In this document: in pieces, positions 17,062-26,506 of the stretch
Layout: the number at the start of each line of letters is the position of its first letter
Numbering within the stretch: the first letter of the stretch is position 1
NCBI RefSeq assembly: GCF_014698115.1
Contig: NZ_JACJSJ010000065.1
Span: 1-46,932 of the forward strand
Source: Nostoc sp. FACHB-973
Lineage (GTDB): Bacteria > Cyanobacteriota > Cyanobacteriia > Cyanobacteriales > Nostocaceae
Length of the DNA stretch: 46,932 nt
Reading direction: 5' to 3'
Made by a program: the position numbers and the translations under genes
The notes under the pieces: model-generated
The model's database searches: none
Seen by the model: only the letters and a program-made list of their open reading frames with translations
What the model was told of the DNA's origin: nothing

Positions 17062-18849
17062 ATGCGAACTCACTATTGCGGCGAAGTCCGAAAAGAACAT
17101 ATTGGAGAAACTGTTACCTTTTACGGATGGATAGACCGTCGCCGCGATCATGGGGGCGTGATATTTTTAGATTTACGCGATCGCTCTGGCATTGTCCAAA
17201 TCGTCAGCGATCCGCAACGCACCCCCGATTCCTATGAACCGGCCAACGCCCTGCGAAATGAATATGTTGTTGCAATCACCGGTAGGGTGACGCAACGTCC
17301 CCCAGAATCCTTAAATTCCCGTCTACCTACAGGTGAGATCGAAATTTACGCAGATCAAATTCAACTACTCAACGCTGTTCGTAAACAGTTACCTTTCCAA
17401 GTTTCGGTAGCTGACAGCGAAACAGTACGAGAAGATTTGCGGCTGAAATATCGCTATTTGGATTTGCGACGGGAACGCATGGCGCAAAATTTGCAACTGC
17501 GTCATCAAATTGTCAAAGCCATGCGCCGTTACCTGGAAGATTTGGAAGGTTTCATCGAAGTCGAAACCCCTATACTTACCCGTTCTACTCCCGAAGGTGC
17601 TAGGGATTATATCTTACCTAGTCGTGTCAACCCTGGTGAATGGTTTGCTCTACCCCAATCACCCCAGCTATTTAAACAATTGCTGATGGTCTCCGGCTTG
17701 GATAGATATTATCAAATTGCCCGTTGCTTCCGCGATGAAGATTTACGCGCCGATAGACAACCGGAATTCACCCAGTTGGACATGGAAATGAGCTTCATGT
17801 CCCAAGAAGAAATTATCGAACTCAACGAAGAGTTAGTTTGCCATATTTTCAAAACCGTTAAAGGCATTGAATTACAGCGCCCTTTCCCCCGTCTCACCTA
17901 CGCCGAAGGCATGGAACGCTACGGTAGCGATAAACCAGATACCCGCTATGGTTTGGAATTAGTCAACGTCTCGGATATTGTCAAAGACTCTGGTTTCAAA
18001 GTCTTTCGAGACACTGTAATCAATGGTGGTGTCGTCAAAATCCTGCCCATTCCCAACGGCAACGATGTAATTTCTAATGTCCGCATTAAACCAGGTGGTG
18101 ATTTATTTAAAGAAGCCAGCGAAGCCGGTGCTAAAGGTTTAGCTTATATCCGCGTGAGAGACGATGGCGAAATTGACACCATTGGTGCAATTAAAGACAA
18201 CCTAAGCGAAGAACAAAAACAGGAAATTCTCCAACGCACAGGTGCCAAAGCTGGACATTTGTTATTGTTTGGCGCTGGTGATACTGCTACCGTTAATAAA
18301 ACTTTAGATAGATTACGGCAAGTTATTGCTAAGGAATTTGGCTTAATCGATCCAGACAAAATTAACTTGCTGTGGATTACAGATTTCCCGATGTTTGAGT
18401 GGAACGCCGGCGAAAAACGTCTAGAAGCATTGCACCACCCGTTTACAGCACCCCATCCTGATGATTTGGACGACTTAAAAACAGCCCGCGCCCAAGCTTA
18501 TGATTTGGTACTCAACGGCGTGGAAGTTGGCGGTGGAAGTCTGCGGATTTATCAGCGGGAAATTCAACAACAGGTGTTTGATGCGATCGGTTTGTCTCCT
18601 GAAGAAGCACAAAATAAATTTGGCTTTTTGTTGGAAGCATTTGAATATGGTACACCGCCGCATGGTGGCATCGCCTACGGTTTAGATCGTTTGGTAATGT
18701 TGCTAGCTGGGGAAGAATCCATTCGGGATGTGATTGCTTTTCCGAAGACGCAACAAGCCCGTTGTTTGTTAACGGATGCACCTTCTGGTGTAGATGTCAA
18801 GCAATTAAAAGAATTGCATGTTGCTTCGACTTATAAGCCGAAATCTTAA
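17062..18849 (+). CDS. aspS: Aspartyl-tRNA synthetase
   Basis: 595 residues, the normal bacterial length. N-terminal OB-fold anticodon domain (~1-110, GWIDRRRDHGGVIFLDLRDRSG), class II catalytic core with motif 2 (CFRDEDLRADRQPEFTQLD), the inserted GAD domain (~310-420) found in bacterial-type AspRS, and motif 3 (GIAYGLDRLVMLLAG). It charges tRNA-Asp with aspartate in the cytosol. Start ATG at 17062 directly gives the family-typical MRTHYCG. Monocistronic by position. All conserved blocks are intact. Confidence 0.98.
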   Translation: MRTHYCGEVRKEHIGETVTFYGWIDRRRDHGGVIFLDLRDRSGIVQIVSDPQRTPDSYEPANALRNEYVVAITGRVTQRPPESLNSRLPTGEIEIYADQIQLLNAVRKQLPFQVSVADSETVREDLRLKYRYLDLRRERMAQNLQLRHQIVKAMRRYLEDLEGFIEVETPILTRSTPEGARDYILPSRVNPGEWFALPQSPQLFKQLLMVSGLDRYYQIARCFRDEDLRADRQPEFTQLDMEMSFMSQEEIIELNEELVCHIFKTVKGIELQRPFPRLTYAEGMERYGSDKPDTRYGLELVNVSDIVKDSGFKVFRDTVINGGVVKILPIPNGNDVISNVRIKPGGDLFKEASEAGAKGLAYIRVRDDGEIDTIGAIKDNLSEEQKQEILQRTGAKAGHLLLFGAGDTATVNKTLDRLRQVIAKEFGLIDPDKINLLWITDFPMFEWNAGEKRLEALHHPFTAPHPDDLDDLKTARAQAYDLVLNGVEVGGGSLRIYQREIQQQVFDAIGLSPEEAQNKFGFLLEAFEYGTPPHGGIAYGLDRLVMLLAGEESIRDVIAFPKTQQARCLLTDAPSGVDVKQLKELHVASTYKPKS

Positions 18850-18979
18850 CAAAACACGAGGGGAGTAAAAAAAGTATGCAAGGGTGCGTTAACGCGACAG
18901 CACAACACACCCTTTCCCCTTTCAAAAACATAAGACTTACGCAAAAACTCTCTGAAACATAGTTTTTGGCTTGTCAAAC
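18850..18979. repeat. Dispersed GGGTGCGTTA...CACACCC palindromic repeat
   Basis: Around 18882-18913 the repeat AGGGTGCGTTAACG...CAACACACCCTTT, of the same type as at 10653-10685 and 22742-22780. It lies between convergent genes and may help end transcription. Confidence 0.55.
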
Positions 18980-19966
18980 TTAAGCAGTTTCAATAGAAAC
19001 TGTCTGCCGTGTTGATTGTGGCAACGAGTTAGCTCTTGTGGCGCGGAACATCCCGAATCGGCATAGACCGGTGCCGAATGCTAGCCGCATCAGTAGCAGG
19101 GTAGGTACTTCTCGCAGAGATTTAATGAAACCAGAAAGACCAAAACGCACCAATCCTTCTGGTCGAATCACTCCTTGCCAGATGGAATCTAGCCAAGAAG
19201 GAAGGGTTTGTTGTGTCCAGTCTGCTGTTATTACCTCCCCCTCCACTAATCCCGTTGCTACCAAAAGTTCGCTAAAGCCTTCTATGCTGGAAAAAGCGGG
19301 ATGAGACCACTGATCTAATAGTTGCCGCATTACCGGTTTCTCCCAAAAATTGAGGGGATTTTGGCGATCGTCTCTCTGATTCCAGTCAGCTAAAACCATT
19401 ATTCCACCGGGCTTTAGCACCCGCATCAATTCTCTGGCAAAAATGGCTTTATCTGGCATGTGTGGCCCGGCTTCAATGGACCAAACTACATCAAAACTTG
19501 CATCTGGAAAAGAAAGTGCCATAGCATCATCCACAAGAAACTGCACATCAAGTTCCTGAGAAGTTAATTGCTGGGCGCGTTCAACTTGTTGGGGACTGAT
19601 GGTAATACCTGTGACTGCAAAGCCGTAATCCCGTGCCAAAATGCGACTGCTACCCCCAATTCCACAGCCAACATCCAAGACGGTACTGCTAGGGGGTAAT
19701 TTATCTAAACCACCCCAACGCACCATTTCATGTACAAAGTCAGATTTGGCAATCAGAAAATCCTTGCGTTGCGGCGGTGAACCATAATGACCTAAGTGGA
19801 TGTGTTCGCCCCAGTAAAACTCCAAAATCCCGTCTTCAGTCCATTGATCGTAGGAATTAGCTACGGAATTAGATGATTGATAACGACGAGCAGTAATTAG
19901 ATAGAGCGTGAGTGAGAGTGTTAGTAGTGCTAGGACAACTCCCAGCCCAGGAAAAAACCAACTCAT
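18980..19966 (-). CDS. 2-methyl-6-phytyl-1,4-benzoquinol methyltransferase (MPBQ/MSBQ type)
   Basis: 328 residues. One N-terminal TM helix (~5-25) anchors it; then YDQWTEDGILEFYWGEHIHLGHYG and SAM motif I VLDVGCGIGGSSRILA, with the family blocks VDDAMALSFPDASFDVVWS, GPHMPDK and NFWEKPVMRQLLDQWSHPAF. The whole sequence strongly resembles Synechocystis Sll0418, the enzyme methylating 2-methyl-6-phytyl- and solanesyl-benzoquinol for tocopherol and plastoquinone. Start ATG at 19966. It converges with aspS. The assignment rests on recalled family sequence rather than a search. Confidence 0.93.
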   Translation of the reverse strand: MSWFFPGLGVVLALLTLSLTLYLITARRYQSSNSVANSYDQWTEDGILEFYWGEHIHLGHYGSPPQRKDFLIAKSDFVHEMVRWGGLDKLPPSSTVLDVGCGIGGSSRILARDYGFAVTGITISPQQVERAQQLTSQELDVQFLVDDAMALSFPDASFDVVWSIEAGPHMPDKAIFARELMRVLKPGGIMVLADWNQRDDRQNPLNFWEKPVMRQLLDQWSHPAFSSIEGFSELLVATGLVEGEVITADWTQQTLPSWLDSIWQGVIRPEGLVRFGLSGFIKSLREVPTLLLMRLAFGTGLCRFGMFRATRANSLPQSTRQTVSIETA

Positions 19967-20062
19967 GGAAAATTAAGCCTTAATATTTGTTTACAAATTT
20001 ATCTTAAGGGACTGACAAATAAAAAAATATCCAATTAACTCTTGTGGGGTGGGCGTCTTGCC

Positions 20063-20257
20063 ATTGGTGTCAACTTAAGCTTAAACGCTTGTCCCTCCCA
20101 CATACGCTTTACCCCTCCCCCAACCCCTCCCCTTGGCAAGGGGAGGGGCGGTTTTGGCTTTAGACAAAATCGGGGTGGGGTGACGCGGTGAGTAACCGTA
20201 AGTGAATGAACTCAATATCACCTCTTCACAAGGGTTTCACGTTAAGTTGACACCAAT
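20063..20257. mobile_element. 195-bp element with 16-bp TIRs and 11-bp target duplication
   Basis: TIRs ATTGGTGTCAACTTAA (20063-20078) and exact complement (20242-20257). The flanks GGCGTCTTGCC at 20052-20062 and 20258-20268 are identical. The target is itself a dispersed repeat (CTTGTGGGGTGGGC...GCCCGCCC; a related copy sits at 34531-34563). The interior has a GC-rich hairpin (AACCCCTCCCCTTG/CAAGGGGAGGGG) and no gene. It fills most of the spacer 19967-20363. Confidence 0.88.
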
Positions 20258-20363
20258 GGCGTCTTGCCCGCCCGTAGCCAAAAGCGGACAAGACTTCGGC
20301 GTGAGCGCTCAGTCGAACGCTGTCCACCCCACAAGATTGAATAATTTATTTGTTGGAAGTCCC

Positions 20364-21767
20364 TTATATGCTACAGCCAGGGCCTTCAAGACCTTCTGGA
20401 AAACTGATTAATTCCAAGTAATCTGGATTTGTGAGGAATTTTTTTGCTGCTAGTAATCCGGCGATGCTCCAAGTTTGATAAATTCTGGCTTCTTTGCCAA
20501 TCAAACGACCATTGTTGCCATCGTAGTATTCGGGGAATTTATCTTCAAATAAACGACTTTCGGCAATGGCGATCGCTTCTTCGGCAAGTTCTATCCTACC
20601 TGTTTTCTGGGCGGCAGCGGTAAATAACCACAATAAAACAGGCCAGTTACCACCGTTGTGATAAGACCAAGCGATGTTCTTAGAATCACATCCTGTAACA
20701 ATTCTCCACTCTAAACCTTCCAAAGCTGGAAAGCAGATTTTAACAGGCATGTAGCCAATCAAGTCTGAAGAGCGTTCGGCGAACAAATTCATGATGCTTT
20801 GAGATTCTGTTTCACTGGCTAAGGAAGCTAAGATTGCCATCAGATTTCCCAAAGTAAAAAAGCGAAAATCCATCCGTCCTGGCCCCAAATTTCCTGCTAA
20901 ATATCCTCCATTTTCGGGTAACCACTCGGTTAACCAACTGGGGATAGATTCTGAATGGATGTTGAATTTATTCGCAACTTCTTTCCCAAATTCGTTACCT
21001 TTATAACGATAAATTTCTCGCAATCGCTGCACGTCTAACCAGTAGTAATTGCGGATATGATATTTTAAAGCTCCCAATCGCCTGTTGACTTTACCCAGAT
21101 AACTATCACCATCGCCATCTGGTAAAAGTAATTCCTTAGCTGCCCTCAGGAAAGCATAAAATAATACCTGAATTTCTAAAGGATGTTCGTAAACTCCCAG
21201 GCGACGGTCAATCATAAACGCACCGTCGGGAACTAACATTGTTGGGTACATAGAAAAGCGATGTACCAAGAAAAGATCTAAAATTAACTTGATTCCTGCT
21301 TGAAAGTCTGGCTGACGCGCTAGAGCCAAATCGCCTGTAGCTTTTTCATAAGCCCGTAGCAGCAGAATCCACCACATACCAGAATCAACTGGAGGAACAC
21401 GGGCGATCGCTTGTTCACCAAAATCAGCAACCAAAAATTCCTCACTTCCATTGAATTGTACTTTGAAACTGGCAGGCATTAACCCCGCTCCTGGCTCAAA
21501 GCAGTCCATCTGCTTTTCATGACTTTGTAATTTCAGTGTTTCTATTAAGAAGTTGCGGACAATATCTGCTTTGCCGTACATCAAAAAAACTAAAGCAGAA
21601 GGCACAAAATCCCGCAGAAAACACTGGTCATAATTGAGTGCATCTAAGTTTGGATCGTGGGCGGCTACCGTACCGATGGGTTTTCCTTGAAAATAAATTA
21701 TCGACTTTTCCAGAAATTTCCAGGCTTCTGCTTCTAGCAAACTGTTCTTATTGCTTGTGGGAGTCAT
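20364..21767 (-). CDS. invA: Alkaline/neutral invertase, GH100
   Basis: 467 residues from the ATG at 21767; a longer frame to 21860 would overlap the SDR gene. GH100 enzymes hydrolyse sucrose to glucose and fructose in the cytosol. Family blocks: NYDQCFLRDF, FEPGAGLMPASFKV, PPVDSGMWW, GAFMIDRR, WSYHNGGNWPVLLW and DKFPEYYDG. Asp187 (in GAFMIDRR) and Glu413 (in FPEYYDG) align, one residue shifted, with D188 and E414 that I recall as catalytic in Anabaena InvA. Length and alignment favour InvA over InvB, but a paralogue is possible. It lies 61 bp downstream of the SDR gene on the same strand, most likely one operon. Confidence 0.92.
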   Translation of the reverse strand: MTPTSNKNSLLEAEAWKFLEKSIIYFQGKPIGTVAAHDPNLDALNYDQCFLRDFVPSALVFLMYGKADIVRNFLIETLKLQSHEKQMDCFEPGAGLMPASFKVQFNGSEEFLVADFGEQAIARVPPVDSGMWWILLLRAYEKATGDLALARQPDFQAGIKLILDLFLVHRFSMYPTMLVPDGAFMIDRRLGVYEHPLEIQVLFYAFLRAAKELLLPDGDGDSYLGKVNRRLGALKYHIRNYYWLDVQRLREIYRYKGNEFGKEVANKFNIHSESIPSWLTEWLPENGGYLAGNLGPGRMDFRFFTLGNLMAILASLASETESQSIMNLFAERSSDLIGYMPVKICFPALEGLEWRIVTGCDSKNIAWSYHNGGNWPVLLWLFTAAAQKTGRIELAEEAIAIAESRLFEDKFPEYYDGNNGRLIGKEARIYQTWSIAGLLAAKKFLTNPDYLELISFPEGLEGPGCSI

Positions 21768-21828
21768 GCGTTTAATTCCACTAATGGTATGTATCGGCTC
21801 AATTGTGGAAAGCACGCCAGCTAAACTC

Positions 21829-22638
21829 TTAAGCCGACCAGGTTTCCCGGAAATCAGCATACAGAGTCAATCCACCATCTACAAACAGCGTTTGTCCGGT
21901 GATATATGCGGCTTCATCCGAAGCTAAAAAAGCTACTGCGGCTGCCATTTCTTCTGTAGTCCCAGCCCGCCCCATTGGGATGTGACTTTCCACCATCGCC
22001 TTTTTTTCCGGGTCATCTATCCAGGCTTGATTCATTGGTGTGATTGTCGCTCCGGGGGCAACGGCGTTAACACGAATACCTTGACTAGCGTATTCTAATG
22101 CTAAAGTTTTGGTGAGATTTTCCATGCCACCTTTGCTAATAGAATAACTGATATACATCGGTCGAGGAATAATTTCATGAACGCTGGAAATATTAATAAT
22201 TACTCCCCGACGATTAGCAGATAGCAGGTGTTTAATAGTTTCACGGGCGCAGAGATAAGCACCCCGGAGATTGACTGCAATCACTCGGTCAAAATCTGCT
22301 GTGGTAACTTCATGAGATGGACTTTCTGTTTGAATACCGGCATTGTTGATGAGAATATCTAAACTGCCAAATTCCTGAACAACAGTGTTGACCATCTCAA
22401 CAATGTCTGATTCTTGGGAAACATCTCCCTGAACCAACAGGGACTTCACACCACAACTGTTAATATCTCCGCAAGCTTTTTGCAATGCCATCTCTTGCGT
22501 TTGTGCCCCGGCTTCAGAGTCTTTACGGTAATTGATAGCGATATTGCACCCAAGTTTCGCAAATTTGATGGCGATCGCTTGACCGATACCTGATGTTGCA
22601 CCTGTAATTAGGGCATTCTTTCCTTTTAAGCCTATCAT
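21829..22638 (-). CDS. SDR-family oxidoreductase, glucose 1-dehydrogenase-like
   Basis: 269 residues of the classical short-chain dehydrogenase type. TGATSGIG (12-19) binds NAD(P), NNAG follows, and the catalytic Ser (in NISSVHE), Tyr165 and Lys169 (YSISK) are all present; PGATITPMN and the C-terminal ITGQTLFVDGG complete the fold. The overall sequence resembles bacterial glucose 1-dehydrogenases, so it may oxidise glucose released by the invertase downstream. The substrate cannot be proved from sequence. First gene of a probable two-gene operon. Confidence 0.88.
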   Translation of the reverse strand: MIGLKGKNALITGATSGIGQAIAIKFAKLGCNIAINYRKDSEAGAQTQEMALQKACGDINSCGVKSLLVQGDVSQESDIVEMVNTVVQEFGSLDILINNAGIQTESPSHEVTTADFDRVIAVNLRGAYLCARETIKHLLSANRRGVIINISSVHEIIPRPMYISYSISKGGMENLTKTLALEYASQGIRVNAVAPGATITPMNQAWIDDPEKKAMVESHIPMGRAGTTEEMAAAVAFLASDEAAYITGQTLFVDGGLTLYADFRETWSA

Positions 22639-22872
22639 ATTTTCTTACTCCAAGGATTTTAGATTTTAGATTTTGGATTTTAGATTAAAAGTCTTATAAC
22701 AGAATTCAGAATTCAGAATTCAGAATTCAGAAGTAGTATTTGTAGGGTGCGTTACGGCTTACGCCTAACACACCCTACTTATTTGATATCAATCAAAGAA
22801 TTTTGGATTTGGATTTTAGATTATTTCCTCAATCCAAAATTCAAAATCCAAAATCCAAAATTGTCACGGTTT
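22639..22872. repeat. Repeat cluster: heptamers and a palindromic repeat
   Basis: TTTTAGA-type heptamers at ~22658-22686, four GAATTCA units at 22702-22731, the near-perfect hairpin GTAGGGTGCGTTA...TAACACACCCTAC at ~22742-22778, and further TTTTGGA units near 22800-22860. No gene. Confidence 0.75.
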
Positions 22873-23529
22873 CTATCGTAAATTCGCTGGGATCTCTTTA
22901 GGAACTACCCAATAGTAAATAGTTTTGCCCTCTACATTGAGTGTCTGCTCTGGTTTCCAGTCGCCCATATCAAAAGCGTGGGAGACAATGCGAGTGCCAG
23001 GTTTGAGTTCTTTCAAGAGTTTGGGGCGGAGTTTGAGATTGATTTCTGGTAACAGGTAAAGTGTAACTACCGTTGCTTCACTAAAATCAGTGTTGAACAA
23101 GTCCTGCTGAACAAACTTCACGCGGTCTGTGACTCCTGCTTTTTGGGCATTTTCATTCGCTTCTTGAATGCGTTGGGGGTCAATATCTATGCCGATACCC
23201 CGCGTACCATACCTTTGTGCCGCAGTATTCACAATTCGCCCGTCACCACTCCCAAGGTCGTAAAGTACATCATTCTTGCCCACTTTTGCCACTTTCAACA
23301 TTGCATCTACCACTGGTTCTGGTGTTGGCACATAGGGAACATCACCAGGGCGTTCTTGGGGTTGATTTGTCGGCGTAGCTGTAGGAGTTACTGTTTCAGT
23401 CTCAGCCGTTAAAGTAGAAGGTTCTGTGGGAATTTCAGCATTACGTTGTTCCGTCGTACATCCAGCAATTCCCAAGCTGGTAATACTAACCCCTGTAACC
23501 AGTAAAAACAGAATTTTCTTGAAGTTCAT
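22873..23529 (-). CDS. Predicted lipoprotein with a SAM-methyltransferase fold
   Basis: 218 residues. The N-terminus is a lipoprotein signal (basic start, hydrophobic 6-20, lipobox IAGC with Cys24), then a Thr/Pro-rich linker (~28-65) and a class I methyltransferase-like domain: PTPEPVVDAML, VLYDLGSGDGRIV (SAM motif I), GIGIDIDPQRIQEA (acidic strand-2 end) and FVQQDLF. SAM is not expected outside the cytoplasmic membrane, so an exported methyltransferase is odd. Either the signal anchors an inward-facing protein or the domain has another role. It starts 72 bp downstream of the APC permease stop on the same strand. Confidence 0.85.
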   Translation of the reverse strand: MNFKKILFLLVTGVSITSLGIAGCTTEQRNAEIPTEPSTLTAETETVTPTATPTNQPQERPGDVPYVPTPEPVVDAMLKVAKVGKNDVLYDLGSGDGRIVNTAAQRYGTRGIGIDIDPQRIQEANENAQKAGVTDRVKFVQQDLFNTDFSEATVVTLYLLPEINLKLRPKLLKELKPGTRIVSHAFDMGDWKPEQTLNVEGKTIYYWVVPKEIPANLR

Positions 23530-23601
23530 GAATTTTCTCCTTTGTCATTTATCATTTGTCATTGGGCATTGGTTATTTCTCCCCCTGCCCCCTCATCCCC
23601 C

Positions 23602-24972
23602 TCATCTCCCCGCGTCCCTCCCCCGCCCCCGTTGGTTATTCCACAGCAACAGCGGAATACCTGCTACGACAACTAAAACACCTACGATCGCTCCCACGCC
23701 TGTGTAAACTACGCTGGAATACAGTAGGTAACCGCAGACGGCGCAAAAAAGTAATGGCGTAAAGGGATAAAATGGCACACGAAAGGGGCGGACTATGTGG
23801 GGTTCCCGGATACGCAAGACGATTAGAGATATGCCTGAAAGCAAGAAGAAGAACCAAAACACAGGGGCGGTGTAGTCCACCATTGTTTGAAAGCCTTTGC
23901 GGGTGAGAGTGCCTAAAACAACTAGTGCCAAGGCGATCGCTGCTTGCAACAATAAGGCATGGGTAGGGCTGCTAGGACGTTGCTGCCAGCGTCCCATAAA
24001 ACCGAATAGGGAAAAATCTTGTCCGAGTGCATAGTTGGTACGCGCTCCAGTAAAAATTGTGGCGTTGGTTGCGCCTAAAGTAGCGATCGCAATCAGGATG
24101 CTGATGAATAAGGCTCCCGGTGCGCCCCAAAGTGAACGCATTAAATCTGCGGCTACTGCTTCTGACTGTGCCATGTTGGCTAATCCCAGTCCCCGTAGGT
24201 AAGCCAGGTTGATCAGCATATAAATGGCGGTGATGATACCAATACTCCAAATGAGCGATCGCACAATGTTACGTCGTCCATTTTGAATTTCTGCGGAGAT
24301 GTAAGCGGCTTCATTCCAACCGCCATAGGACAACAGTACAAACACCATCGCCAGTCCCCAAGTTCCTGATGATGCAGATTCCACAGGGGCGGTAGAATTA
24401 GGAGTGGCGCTCAACCCAATAATTACTACTAGCAACAAACCCAGAACTTTGGCAACACTCAGCAAGTTTTGTGTCCACTTACCTTGTTGCAAACCAACCA
24501 TGTTCAAAGCAGTTAAAAGGGCGATCGCCACTGCTGCATAAATAGAAGATGAAAACCCGCCTAATCGCCATATTTGAGAAACATAATCCCCAAAAACAAA
24601 TGCTAAAAGAGCAATAGAACCAGTTTGAATTACTGTCATCCGTGCCCAGGCAAATAAAAAGGCAATTCTTCGCCCGAATGCGCGTTTCAAATAGTAGTAA
24701 GCACCTCCAACATCAGGATAAACCGTTGCTAATTCTGCATAGCAAAGCGCTCCCACGAGAGATATCACACCACCAATGAACCAAAAAAGTAGCACCGCAA
24801 TATTACTACCCGCTTGATTTGCTACTAGAGCCGGGGTTTGAAAAATCCCCGCCCCGATGACAATACCGACAATCAGAGCTACTGCGTCTGGTAATGTCAG
24901 TGATGGCTTGGGTGATGGTATTTTAGTTATCTCTGTCTGATCAAGCAAATCGTAGTCTTTAGGTCTACTCAC
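23602..24972 (-). CDS. APC-superfamily amino acid permease
   Basis: 456 residues with about 12 TM helices. The first helix has GIVIGAGIFQTP, the unwound substrate-binding motif of APC transporters, followed by GALCYAELATVYPDVGGAYYYLKRAFG, also typical of the family. It likely exchanges or imports amino acids across the cytoplasmic membrane; the substrate is not deducible. The last ~20 residues (after GIPLLLWNNQ) run into a GC-rich simple-repeat zone and may have been altered by it. Start ATG at 24972. Confidence 0.92.
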   Translation of the reverse strand: MSRPKDYDLLDQTEITKIPSPKPSLTLPDAVALIVGIVIGAGIFQTPALVANQAGSNIAVLLFWFIGGVISLVGALCYAELATVYPDVGGAYYYLKRAFGRRIAFLFAWARMTVIQTGSIALLAFVFGDYVSQIWRLGGFSSSIYAAVAIALLTALNMVGLQQGKWTQNLLSVAKVLGLLLVVIIGLSATPNSTAPVESASSGTWGLAMVFVLLSYGGWNEAAYISAEIQNGRRNIVRSLIWSIGIITAIYMLINLAYLRGLGLANMAQSEAVAADLMRSLWGAPGALFISILIAIATLGATNATIFTGARTNYALGQDFSLFGFMGRWQQRPSSPTHALLLQAAIALALVVLGTLTRKGFQTMVDYTAPVFWFFFLLSGISLIVLRIREPHIVRPFRVPFYPFTPLLFCAVCGYLLYSSVVYTGVGAIVGVLVVVAGIPLLLWNNQRGRGRDAGR

Positions 24973-25555
24973 ATTAATTCCTCATTTAGTGTTGAGCAGA
25001 ATTTTTTTGCTTTGTCTCATCAAAAATTACCTCAGATAATCAATTTTATTGAGATGGAAATATAAAGCTATATCTATATCTCCATATAGAATATTGTTAA
25101 ATATAAATGTGACGCAAAAATGACAGTCAGAATAATCAAAAATTACTAATTACAGGATTATTAATCAAAATAAAATGTAGATAATGCCAGTTAATTTGAC
25201 ATTACCAGTATTTGCATATTAGCTTGATCTCCGTTATTTTAAAAGACTAGAAAATATCTCTCATTAAAGCTTCTTCCACGAGTTGGATTTTAACTAGACT
25301 AAAGAAGGATTAATGAAGTAACTAAAGAATGATTGACTAATAGTCGATAATCGTGCTTTGTTTGATATAGCAGATAGAGACAGCGATTGACCATTGGGCT
25401 AATACAGTTAAGATAAACCCAAAATCCTCGTGTAGAGACGTGATTTATCACGTCTTCAATGACCAATTATGTACACCAATAACCCTTAACCCAAGCCTAT
25501 TAGGCAATAGGCAATTAGTACTTTTCCTATTCCCTGCTTACGTAAGTTCTACAAA
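24973..25555. other. AT-rich intergenic region, no gene seen
   Basis: 583 bp without convincing coding sequence. Near 25391-25495 ends resembling the 18-bp TIR family (CTAATACAGTTAAG and CTTAACCCAAGCCTATTAG) suggest a decayed copy, but no target duplication is visible. Confidence 0.4.
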
Positions 25556-26380
25556 TTAAAGCGGATTACTAGAATTAAAAAAATCTCTCAAAATTTGCAC
25601 AAATGCCAAAGTATTCTCAAAGTGAATATTATGCCCAGCATTATCAATTATTTTTAGCTGTGCAAGTTGACACACTTTAGCCATTCCTGTATTAATATAT
25701 ACAAATTTTTCATCATATTCACCAGCCAATAAAAGCATAGGAATTATATTCTTTGCTAGCTTTGGCCACAAATTAGGCTGACATCCAGTACCCATAAAGC
25801 GCAGTGATTTATCTAATTCTTGCGGATTGTTCTGCAAGCGATTTTCTAGCATTTTTTCATATTGTGGATGATTTTTTATATAACCAAAAATTGCTTGGTT
25901 ATACCAATTTGATAAAAAATCGGCAAAATCAATTTTAGTAGTAATTCTTGTTAATTTCTTGCCTATTTGCATATCACGCTTAATTCGTTCTAATCGTTCC
26001 GTGTTTGTTGCCAAACCTGAGGAAGCTGATTCAAGTATCACTTTGAAGAAACGTTCCGAAAAATGTAGGGCTAGGTATAAAGCCAATCTTCCACCCATTG
26101 AATAACCAACTAAAAAGCATTTGGCAACTTTTAATTTATCCAATAATTTAATTATGGCGTGGGCAGTGTTGGACATTGTATAGTATTCATCCCCACCCAA
26201 AACTTGAGTTTTGCCGTGTCCGGGCAGGTCAAGTGTTAAATAAGAAAATTCATCAGATAATAATTTTATTGCTTCATCAAATTCATCAATATTACCCATG
26301 AAGCCGTGTAGAAAAAGAATTACTGGTTTTTTTGGGTTGTCAATTAAAGAATAGTGAAATTGATAATTTTCTAAAATCAT
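25556..26380 (-). CDS. menH: 2-succinyl-6-hydroxy-2,4-cyclohexadiene-1-carboxylate synthase (alpha/beta hydrolase)
   Basis: 274 residues. It would remove pyruvate from SEPHCHC in phylloquinone/menaquinone synthesis in the cytosol. Alpha/beta-hydrolase marks: VILFLHGFMGNIDEF (oxyanion loop), LDLPGHGKT, nucleophile elbow GYSMGGRLALYLAL, Asp in LAGEYDEKF and His in DNAGHNIHFEN; an Arg follows the elbow Ser as in MenH proteins. Length is normal. The neighbours are not men genes, so other hydrolase activity cannot be excluded, but the GYSMGGR signature favours MenH. Divergent from the gene at 26507. Confidence 0.85.
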   Translation of the reverse strand: MILENYQFHYSLIDNPKKPVILFLHGFMGNIDEFDEAIKLLSDEFSYLTLDLPGHGKTQVLGGDEYYTMSNTAHAIIKLLDKLKVAKCFLVGYSMGGRLALYLALHFSERFFKVILESASSGLATNTERLERIKRDMQIGKKLTRITTKIDFADFLSNWYNQAIFGYIKNHPQYEKMLENRLQNNPQELDKSLRFMGTGCQPNLWPKLAKNIIPMLLLAGEYDEKFVYINTGMAKVCQLAQLKIIDNAGHNIHFENTLAFVQILRDFFNSSNPL

Positions 26381-26506
26381 AAATTTAGTTTTTAATTTTG
26401 ACTTTTGATCATTTGTATGTAAATCAATTGCAAAACCTATGCAAGTTAATAACTATTAAGGTATGTTAAGTGTAGGAACATAACAAAAAGCTAAATTAAG
26501 TCTCAA

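Noticed and set aside
19038..19304. 88-codon + frame antisense to the MPBQ methyltransferase
   Set aside because: Shadow of a well-conserved gene on the other strand.
20202..20411. 69-codon + frame starting in the 195-bp element
   Set aside because: Crosses the element end and the invertase stop; no protein features.
25391..25495. Fourth full copy of the 18-bp TIR family
   Set aside because: Ends are similar, but no 10-bp duplication is visible, so not called as an element.
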